64,000 nucleotides of DNA from Hysterangium stoloniferum. Lineage: Eukaryota > Basidiomycota > Agaricomycetes > Hysterangiales > Hysterangiaceae. The notes beneath the pieces were generated by a model, which saw only the letters and a list, made by a program, of their open reading frames with translations, did no database searches and had not been told where the DNA came from. The position numbers and the translations under genes were made by a program. The stretch covers positions 310,001 to 374,000 of the forward strand of contig WHVD01000052.1 of NCBI GenBank assembly GCA_015178975.1, read 5' to 3'. Positions within the stretch are counted from its first letter, which is position 1. Each line of letters begins with the position of its first letter. Below, one piece after another: positions 60,120-64,000 of the stretch.

Positions 60120-60310
60120 GCTGTTGCCCTCTCTCATCAGGAAATTGGGAAATCTGTAAATACTCTAGCTAGCTAGTAAAGTAGTCCAAGCTTGGCTATT
60201 TACTTAACAGTATTTTTTTAACATCAAGTTGGTCTATAATAGCTATCTCAGCTGTCTGCTAGCTATCTTGGCTTTGGCTAGGTGCTCTAGGATCACTAGG
60301 AAGACTTGTC
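60120..60310 (-). repeat. Dispersed repeat, inverted copy of 29291-29480
   Basis: Its reverse complement carries gagatagctattatagac, gttaagtaaat, tagctagctag and tttcccaatttcctgatg, matching the left copy. Confidence 0.65.
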
Positions 60311-60731
60311 ATTATTTCCATTATTTCATTTTATATTGGATTATTTTCTTAACAAATAGATAGAATTAAATATGGTTAATTATATTGAGTTATTTCTAGT
60401 TAAGTACAAAATGGGCAGGATACAGAAATGGTATGTACATATAAATATACATGGACAGCTGGTCATTGGCTACCAAGGGAAAATCAAATAAATAAATAAA
60501 ATGAGCTATAAACAACTTTCACACTCCCAGTAACAAAACAACCATTATAGTTGGCTGTCAGGAAGACATGTAGTGTCTGTTGTTTTAAAAAATATAGCCC
60601 AATGAAGAAGACAACAGCAACCATGATGTGTCTTGCTACACAAGCAGGGATGGTAATGTGGCAAGCAAAAATAAGAAAGGAAAAAGGAAAATCAGTATAC
60701 TGTAGGTAGAAGTAAGGATAAGAGTGTTGGA

Positions 60732-62595
60732 ATATGAGGAATCATCGATTAGTATGACCTCATACCTTATCTTATAACTGCTTAGGTTATCACCAGTTCA
60801 TGGATTTCCGTGATATTATTATTAGTTTAGTGATGGAGTTCTGAGTTCCTTGTCCTGTGACTGAGCACAGACCCATACACTAACCCTGTAATATAGTATA
60901 TAGTTAGCCCCAGTTGAGGAGTAGAAACCTCAACTGGAAGCCTAGTTATAGCATCAGTTTATTTCTACACCGCTCTACTTAAGTCGCAGTTTCTGCCCTA
61001 CATAGAGAGTCATTCAACTTGCTCCCCAGGCTTGCAGTTTATTTTAACAAAGAGGACCAAGGCAGATACAATGTATGGAGGCAGAGACAGTGGTATAGAG
61101 GTGGAGGCAGGAACATGTAGAGGTTAAGGCAGAAAAGAGTGTGTAGAGGTGAAGGTCCAGGATACCAGGATACAAGTGTGTATAGTGTTGGTTGTAGGGA
61201 GAGAGAAAGGATAAGGTTACAGAGAGAAAGGTGATGAGAGCATGAAGGTAAAGCAAGCAAGGCCACTCCACTATAAGTATGTCACAGATTGTTTGAACCA
61301 TGACTGGTGGTCACACTCATGCCCACCTTTGTGTTGAGATAGACTTGAGTGCCCAAGCTTACATCAAGCCTACATGACAATGCTAAGCAATACTGCCCTA
61401 CTTTATGTCAAGTTAACATGACCATACCAAGCCATTTTATACCTTAGATATGTATACCACTATTGTATTTCTTTTTTTCATATAGCCGAAACCTATTTAG
61501 CTACCACAGTAGCAGCCTTATACCTCAGTCAAACCACTCTTACATGTTGACTGAGTACATTATTATCTCAGTTACAGTCAGCTCACTAAAAATGTATCAT
61601 ATCATATTTGTTGTTACAGGTAATAAATATAGTCGAACCACTCTTACATGTCAACTGAGCATATTTGTTACAGGTCATGGGCCCCACACAAAACTGCTAA
61701 TTAAAAAAAAAAAAGTATCCTAGAATTAACCACAAAAGTTTGACTGACACCAAACCCCAAAACCCAAAACCATTGACCAACCCAGAACCCCCAATAGACT
61801 GACAAGATCTGACTGACCCTAAACCCTAAACTCACCCCTACTTGTACTAAAATGTCCACACAGCCCACACTATTCATGCTGCCATCAGAAGACCATTTCG
61901 ATGGAAGCAACTGGCTCACCTGGCAGAATACCATTTGGTCTGCTACAGGTGCATGAGGTGTCCAAGGATACAGTACCTGGATGGGACCATACAGATCCCT
62001 TCCCCCATCAACTGCAATATCATGGCTATGCTGACAAGCTACTGGGGATCCAAGAACCCCTCACTGAGGAATGGGAACAACACAATGCATATCATATGCA
62101 AAGGCAATGATCGACCTGATTGTGAAAAATCCCATTGGTCACAGTATCCAACTCACAGACACCACACATGAGGCATGGTCTGCACTAAAAAAAATCCACA
62201 GTATGTTGTCTGACATAGGTTTGTTAAACACTGATAATGAACTTCATGCAATCAAACATACTGACGGTGTGGATATTTTAAACCATTTTTCACAATTGTG
62301 GGAATGATGGGCAAAGGTCAATGCACAAGGAGGAAAAATGATGACTCGACCTTTCATATAATCATCACCACCTCAATGCCCAAGGAGTGGGACCTAGCCA
62401 TTGGGATACTTTTCTCACTGAAAACATCACATGAAGTAATTGCAAACCTCAACTTACATGATACAACACTTGCTCGACACAGATAACAAACACCACAATC
62501 ATCACAAGCTGTCACAACAACCAGACCCAACTGATCAACTGACATTTGCTCCAACCTGAACTGCAAGCATGTAGGGCACACCATTGACAAGTATT
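60732..62595 (+). mobile_element. Ty1/copia element, 5' part, broken
   Basis: A TGTTGGAATATGAGG start at 60732 is typical of copia LTRs. The LTR appears to end near 61670, where CAGGTCATGGGCCCC follows, close to a primer-binding site complementary to the anticodon half of initiator tRNA-Met. The gag region (about 61852-62595) shows FDGSNWLTWQNTIW, a THEAWSALKKIHS block and a zinc knuckle start (CSNLNCKHVGHTIDKYW). It is broken in several places, and no pol region is recognised before the window ends. LTR limits are approximate. Confidence 0.65.
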
Positions 62596-64000
62596 GGATT
62601 AATTGAATGCTTGTACTTGATTAATTCAATAAACTTAGGTATGGACCTTGAATAATCTATGTAAGTGTTGGCAGGATTTCAGTAAGGATACTTATTAGGT
62701 TTATTATGTATTTAATAAGCCTAGGAGGATATCTGAAAACTATTAAGTATACCAAATTCTAATATACTCTAAAGGTCATTTAAACATCTGGGATGTGATT
62801 CAAACATAATTTGGTTTTAAAAAGTTTTAAAAAGTTTTAAACTCTCTCATACATTACAAACTAAAGAATCTTTCCGGACACAAGTAGACAATAAAAAAAA
62901 TTAGTAGTTTGAAACACTAATACTTTTAAAAAATAGATACCTTTAAATAGTCCATTCCATGCATATGTATATCATTGGCACCTCTAAATACATATGTATT
63001 ACTTCGGAATGGATCTGTTAATCTAAACAGATTTCTACTTGATTCAACATACCCAGAATATATAGGGGGTTTTACTTAATAAAGACAGCTGTGGTATGAA
63101 AAATTTCCAATAATATTTTACATATTTTACATGGAAATAACTTCATTACAACTTTTAAAAAACAAAGTACTAATAAAAGTATTAGTAGGCATCTGTAAAA
63201 GGAAGGAAATTATATACAATGGAATTTGTTAAATAACTATGGGTTGTATAAGATGTAATATGGAGAACTATTTCTGATGGTTGTTTTTTGATGATATAAT
63301 TGTTTCAGAATAGATATCACTATTTAAAGATGGAGTTTTGTAAAAATAAGACTTTATTAGTAAATATTTGAGATTATAGTAATTATAAACACCCTCCCTA
63401 AGGGGTAGCTGTGAGGCTGCCATCTAGGTATGGTGTTCCATTTTCCTGATGATTTCTACAATGAGCATGTCACATTTGCCATGAACAGTGACAGAGATAG
63501 GGCCACTAGAATATCTAGCTACAAGATATAGGCTACTTAAATTCCTTCATTCTATGGGCCATTTAGGCACCCCTTCCCAACTCCCTGATGCTGCCTCCCA
63601 AATGTTGCATGTGCTTCTGCCAGCTGATGAAGATACCTGCCCATAAATTATTATGAAACTTGGGAACCAATTCAGAGATGTTGGAAATATAGTTATCTCA
63701 GTACAATGGGATTAATGCTCATTTCAGCACAAAGTTTCTTTATAAAGCATATGAAACTAGCCTGCATGATGGCACATCTATGTTAGCACTATTTGGTTGG
63801 TACCTGCTCACACAGAGTACCAAAGTCCTCTGCTTGTGTTTTAGCTGAGGTTCAGTTGGGGCTTCTCTCTCTAGTTCAGTCATATTGAAGAGACAGTACA
63901 GTATAGTTGAGGCTGGTGTAACAAAGCACTGATCAGGATGTCTTTCTCTTATTCTCATGTCCAACAGGAAGTTCTCTGTCACAACTGTCACAGTCACAAC

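Larger units (their letters stand above)
59851..64000. other. Second CpG-depleted repeat block
   Basis: CG dinucleotides become rare again from about 59.85 kb to the window end. Apart from a dispersed repeat and a copia fossil this is degraded AT-rich sequence; from 62600 on I recognise nothing. Confidence 0.6.

Overview
The window reads as a nuclear chromosome segment of a basidiomycete fungus, most likely an agaricomycete. Its host genes carry many short (about 45-70 nt) GT-AG introns. It holds basidiomycete-style DUF6699, DUF3433, BTB and multi-spanning membrane proteins, and Ty3/gypsy, Ty1/copia and tyrosine-recombinase element families common in Agaricomycetes. A Rhizoctonia/Ceratobasidium-type genome is a guess from overall style, not something the sequence proves.

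Layout. 0.2-4.4 kb is ordinary gene space: a lunapark ER-junction gene (LNP1, seven exons, one GC-AG intron), a six-exon membrane-protein gene on the minus strand and a small DUF952 gene. 5.64-15.59 kb is a direct tandem segmental duplication (units A and B, about 4.8 and 5.1 kb). Each unit carries an intact-looking paralogue of that membrane-protein gene, a tRNA-derived SINE-like insert and a fossil of a tyrosine-recombinase-type retroelement. Unit B also received a fragment of the unit A gene. 15.9-18.4 kb is a twelve-exon DUF3433 gene. 20.0-21.4 kb (minus) and 53.5-54.9 kb (plus) are two secreted alpha/beta-hydrolase paralogues with matching exon structure, including a 25-nt microexon. 21.5-25.4 kb is repeat-dense: a 301-bp tandem repeat, a long foldback MITE, a broken tyrosine-recombinase gene, a TA-flanked MITE whose own terminal sequence has expanded into a 17-bp minisatellite, and a 20-bp minisatellite.

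26.3-44.3 kb is a transposon graveyard almost without CpG. By its target-site duplications it resolves into a nested stack: one old minus-strand LTR (33894-43881, CTCAG) was entered by a plus-strand solo LTR (GAATT), by a full-length but broken Ty3/gypsy chromovirus (34951-42674, GGGTT; LTRs about 3.5% diverged) and by a minus-strand solo LTR (GTGAT). The gypsy element carries an antisense coding region with a Zn2Cys6-like cysteine pattern between pol and the 3' LTR. 44.4-59.8 kb returns to host-like composition, with a decayed BTB gene, a DUF6699 gene, a tandem duplication of about 617 bp and the second hydrolase, separated by long stretches with no recognisable gene. 59.85-64 kb is again CpG-poor, with the 5' part of a broken Ty1/copia element whose primer-binding site resembles the half-tRNA(iMet) type.

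Host genes have no obvious shared pathway: ER shape (LNP1), cell-surface or secretory membrane proteins (DUF3433, the multi-spanning family), secreted hydrolases and uncharacterised domains. Exon models were built by eye from reading frame, splice sites and paralogue comparison; no alignment or database search was run.
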